Translations under genes and position numbers: made by a program
Assembly (NCBI RefSeq): GCF_009848505.1
Contig: NZ_WWDL01000001.1
Coordinates: 186,001 to 250,000, forward strand
DNA length: 64,000 nucleotides
Source of the DNA: Muricoccus harenae
Lineage (GTDB): Bacteria; Pseudomonadota; Alphaproteobacteria; Acetobacterales; Acetobacteraceae
Reading direction: 5' to 3'
The notes under the pieces: generated by a model
The model's database searches: none
What the model was told of the DNA's origin: nothing
The model's input: only the letters and a program-made list of their open reading frames with translations
Shown: piece by piece, positions 60,786 to 64,000 of the stretch
Position numbering within the stretch: the first letter of the stretch is position 1
Layout: every line of letters begins with the position of its first letter

Positions 60786-63025
60786 GCCGAAATCTCCTCT
60801 GCCGGCGGCAGGACCAGCCTTGCGGTGGTCCCACGGCCGGGCTCGCTCTCCAGGGTCAGGGTCAACCCCATGGCGCCCGCCAGGGCTCGTGCGAGATATA
60901 GGCCGAGTCCGGAGCCAGGGTAGCGGCGGGTGTGACCGGCCTCGAGCTGGGTGAAGGCCTCGAAGGCGCGGGGGATGTCCTCGGTCGCCATGCCGATGCC
61001 GGTATCGCTGACGGTGGCGATGCTTCCGCCCTCGGGAGTGGGGACCGCCGAAAGCGCTACCTGCCCGCCGAGGGGCGTGAACTTCACGGCGTTGGAGAGC
61101 AGTGCCTCCACCACCTGCCGCATCCGCGCCTGATCCCCCCGCATGGGCGGCAGCATGTCCGGCACGTCGATGCGGAGCTCGATCTGTCCTTCCTTCGCCG
61201 CCAGGCGGGCCGAGGCGGCGGCAGCGCGCAGCAGCGAGGCGGGATCGAAGACTGAACCGCGCAGGGAAAGGGTACCGGATTCGATCCGCGTCGCCTCCAG
61301 CAGCCCGTCCACCAGCCCCAGAAGCTGACGGCCGGCGGCCAGCACCTCCTCGGCATGGGCCTGCATCCGCTCCGGCTTCTTCTCCTCCAGGATTGCCTCC
61401 GAGAAGCCGATCACGGCGTGCAGTGGCGTGCGCAGCTCATGCGTCATGGTCGCCAGGAAGCCGGACTTGGCGCGGGAGGCCGCCTCGGCCGCATCGCGCG
61501 CCGCTTCCAACTCGGCCCGGGCGCGCCGCTCCTCGGTGACGTCGCGATAGGTGCGGATGAAGCCGCGATCGGGGGTGAGATCGGTCCGCACCTCCAGGAT
61601 CGTGCCGTCCGGGCGGCGGCGGATATAGCGCTTGCCGGTCTCAAGGGCCCGCTCGCCGCGCGAGTGGACGAAGACGCGCTCGTCCTCCTCGCCAAGCTCG
61701 TGCACGGCCAGCTGGCGGGCGCGGAGGTCCAACAGGTGGCGCCCCGGCACCATCTCCTTCTCAGTCAGGCCGGTCATCCGGGCCGCCAATGCATTGGCGG
61801 CGATCAGGAAGCCCGCGCTGTCGAACAGCGCGACGCCGTCGGGCTGGTTGTCCAGCATGGCGCGCAGCGTCGCGGAGTGGCGTACCGCCTCGGCCTCCGC
61901 CTCGGCGCGGGCGGTGACGTCGGTGATCACCACCACCTGCCCGCCATCCTGCAACGGCGCAATGCGGACGGAGACAACGGTGCCGTTCGGCCGCGTCCGG
62001 CTCTGCTCATAGGCCTCGGAGAGGACGAATTCGGGCTGCATCATGCGCACCGCGTCCTCGGTCATGTTGCCGTATTCGCCCGCGGCGAGGCGGCGGATGG
62101 TGATGTCCGTCTGGTGGTCCCCCACCGCCAGCTCGGCGCCGGCCATGATCCGCTGGTAGGACGCATTCACCAGCCGCACGCGCCGGTCTGGCCCATAGAC
62201 GCAGACGCCATGTGGCAGGGCGGAGAGCACGCCGTCCAGCAGCGTCGCCCGCTCCTGCGCCGCCTGCTCCGCGTGTGCCAGGGCGGTGACGTCGTTCACC
62301 TCGGTCAGCAGGCCGCCTTCCGCAATTGGGCGGGCCCAGACCCGCAGCACCGAGCCATCCGGCCGGCAGCGGGTGAAACTGGCGGTTTCCAGGAGCCCGA
62401 GGCGGTGGACTTCTTCCAGCTCCTCCGGGGTAAGGCCACTCAGCGCGTTCGTGTCGTGCAGGTCTTCGGACAGCGCGTAGCGCGTCATGCCGAGGTGCAG
62501 CACGCCGGGCTTTGCCCCGAGGAGCTTTCCATAGGCCCCGTTGAAATAAGTCAGGCGAGCACGCTCGTCGCTGACCGAAACGCCGGTATCCAGGCGCTGC
62601 AGGATGGCGTCGAGCAGAGCGGCATGTTCCACCGCCTCCGCCTCGGACCGCCGCACGTCGGTGACATCCACCGAAAGGCTCACGAAGCCGCCGCCGGGCA
62701 GCGGCATGCTACTCAGGTCGTGCCAGCGGCCGAACTCATTGCGGGCCAGGCGCCGGTGCGGCCGTCGCCGGTCCAGTGCGGCGGCGCCCGCGGCGTGCTC
62801 GGCGGGGTCGCCCGGGCCGTAATGCCCGCTACGGGCCAGCAACTCGGCCACCGCGGCCACCGGTGTGCCGGGCGGCAGTGGCGCCAGATCCTGCTGTGCC
62901 TGCGCCCAGAGCGCGGGGTTGGCATAGACCAGCCGCGCCTCGCCGTCATAGATCGCGATGCCGGCCGGCAGCACATCCAAGACGGCGCTTGGCAGGGAAT
63001 CGCGGGGCGGTTGGGGCTTGCTCAA
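60782..63025 (-). CDS. Soluble sensor histidine kinase with four PAS domains
   Basis: 747 residues from TTG 63025, which overlaps the ctaA stop (TTGA). Four PAS-type repeats start near 14, 140, 266 and 391 (each with a VLP/LDTG-type opening such as DVLPAGIAIYDGEARLVYAN and NQPDGVALFDSAGFLIAAN). HisKA: KSGFLATMTHELRTPLHAVIGFSEAIL with His529; ATPase: VEALLSNAVKFTPLGGQV, VSDTGIGMA, GSGLGLYLARALAGAMG. No transmembrane segment or receiver. Its place between heme A synthase and tldD suggests sensing of a redox, heme or respiratory cue (inference). No partner regulator nearby. Confidence 0.88.
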
Positions 63026-64000
63026 GCGGGTAGTCGCATGCGGGGCCGGCGCAGCGCGTGCAGCAGGATCAGCGCGGCGCCTAGCACGGCCACGGCCACC
63101 GTCTGGTGCAGCGTGCCGAGCCAGACGGGCACGACATGCAGCAGCGTGGCGACCCCGAGCCCGTATTGCAGCATCACCACCCCCGTGAACCCCATGGCAG
63201 CCGCCCGCGCGGTGCCGGCGGGCAGCCGAAGCAGGGCAAGGACGCCCAGCGCCAACACCGCCAGCCCGGCCAGCGTCGCGAGCAGACGGTGGTTGAACTG
63301 CACGGCAGCGACGTTCGCAACAAGGTTGCGCGAGAATGGCGTCAGCGCGCCATAGCCTTCCGGCACGATCCGGCCGCCCATTAGCGGAAAGGTGTTGTAG
63401 TCGAGCCCCGCCTTGATCCCGGCGACGAAGCCGCCGGCCAGCATTGCCAGCACGACGAGCCCCGCGGCAGCATGGGCGAGGGGGCGCAGCGCCCGCGCAC
63501 CGGGCAGGTCACCCCCCGATTCGGGCCGCGGCCGCAGCAGGGAGAGGGCGGTCCAGAGCAGCATGGCGAAGAGCAGCAGCGCCAGGCCCAGATGGATCAC
63601 CAGCCGCCAAGGGGAGACCGCGGTCCGGTCTGCCTCAAAGCCAGAGGCGACCATGAACCAGCCCACCGCTCCCTGCAGCCCGCCCAGCGCCAGCAGCAGC
63701 AGGAGCCGCTTGCCGTAGCCCTTCGGAATGGCGCCGCGCAGCCAGAACCATGCGAGCCCAACCGCATAGACGAGGCCGATCAGCCGCCCCCAGAGCCGGT
63801 GGGTCCACTCCAGCCAGAAGATGCCCTTGAAGCCCTCCAGCCCGAAGCCGCGGTTCACCAGCTCATATTGCGGGATGGTGCGGTACAGCTCGTAGAGGCG
63901 GTGCCACTCCGCCTCGCTCATCGGCGGCAGGGTGCCGCGCAGCGGGGCCCATTCCATGATGGACAGGCCTGAGCCGGTCAGGCGCGTTGCGCCGCCGAGC
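63022..64000 (-). CDS. ctaA: Heme A synthase (CtaA/Cox15), N-terminus outside the window
   Basis: About 326 residues are visible; the frame continues unbroken to base 64000 with GGATRLTGSGLSIMEW, the CtaA signature that follows the first helix, so the Met at 63957 is internal and the true start lies beyond the edge. FWLEWTHRLWGRLIG, RLVIHLGLALLLFAMLLW, FNHRLLATLAG and LGTLHQTVAVAVLG hold the conserved heme-ligand histidines. FNTFPLM-type (DYNTFPLMGGRIVPEGY) segment is also typical. The enzyme oxidises heme O to heme A for aa3 oxidase at the inner membrane. Stop overlaps the kinase start. Confidence 0.94.
   Translation of the reverse strand, partial: LGGATRLTGSGLSIMEWAPLRGTLPPMSEAEWHRLYELYRTIPQYELVNRGFGLEGFKGIFWLEWTHRLWGRLIGLVYAVGLAWFWLRGAIPKGYGKRLLLLLALGGLQGAVGWFMVASGFEADRTAVSPWRLVIHLGLALLLFAMLLWTALSLLRPRPESGGDLPGARALRPLAHAAAGLVVLAMLAGGFVAGIKAGLDYNTFPLMGGRIVPEGYGALTPFSRNLVANVAAVQFNHRLLATLAGLAVLALGVLALLRLPAGTARAAAMGFTGVVMLQYGLGVATLLHVVPVWLGTLHQTVAVAVLGAALILLHALRRPRMRLPA

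Noticed and set aside
61355-63355. 666-residue plus-strand open frame
   Set aside because: Shadow of the four-PAS kinase on the opposite strand.

Overview
The window is a very GC-rich chromosomal segment (roughly 70 % by eye, with strong GC3 bias that produces long antisense shadow frames). Gene content and order point to an alphaproteobacterium of the Acetobacteraceae/Roseomonas type. The markers are a permease-less regulatory PTS (hprK-rapZ-EIIA-HPr-EI) near ahcY, the string DUF2066-like / CDP-alcohol transferase / AI-2E transporter / hdaA / ppk / ppx, tldD beside ctaA, and an HWE-type kinase. I see no rRNA, tRNA, CRISPR, phage or intact insertion sequence; most of it looks like stable core genome.

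Layout. 1-5019: truncated yjbH-like envelope gene, two neighbouring Ntn-type hydrolases (DUF1028 and a P1/DmpA-like peptidase), a cupin gene broken by a frameshift, and a PLP dehydratase. 5186-9422: regulatory PTS operon, closed by a hairpin. 9587-16211: Rieske oxygenase, YciF-like ferritin-fold protein, ahcY behind a striking GATATC palindrome, ftsK, and a YjlB-type cupin. 16354-19540: EEP-phosphatase/phospholipase D pair, an exported protein and a tiny aa3-oxidase subunit IV candidate. 19593-28695: purM-purN, then divergently a membrane/replication/polyphosphate run. 28832-31972: a membrane hybrid histidine kinase.

32115-49538 is the centrepiece: seven nearly contiguous or overlapping genes (glgE, treS-maltokinase fusion, glgB, glgX, treZ, malQ, treY) that together interconvert trehalose and alpha-glucan in both directions. 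TreS makes maltose from trehalose, the fused kinase phosphorylates it, GlgE polymerises it and GlgB branches the product; GlgX and MalQ trim and reshuffle chains, and TreY/TreZ release trehalose again. GlgE carries an extra N-terminal GH13-like half whose catalytic residues are replaced. A possible EcfG-type (general stress) promoter lies in front, and an HWE histidine kinase plus a single-domain response regulator lie just behind, consistent with stress control.

49574-64000: HWE kinase and convergent regulator, ubiA with a putative ETF-beta lysine methyltransferase, rsmE head-to-head with ubiA, gshA, an orphan DctP-type binding protein next to a chemoreceptor, and a minus-strand coupled run ctaA - four-PAS kinase - tldD - TauE/SafE - GNAT that leaves the window. 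Start codons of several genes are non-ATG (TTG/GTG) and are the least certain part of the coordinates.
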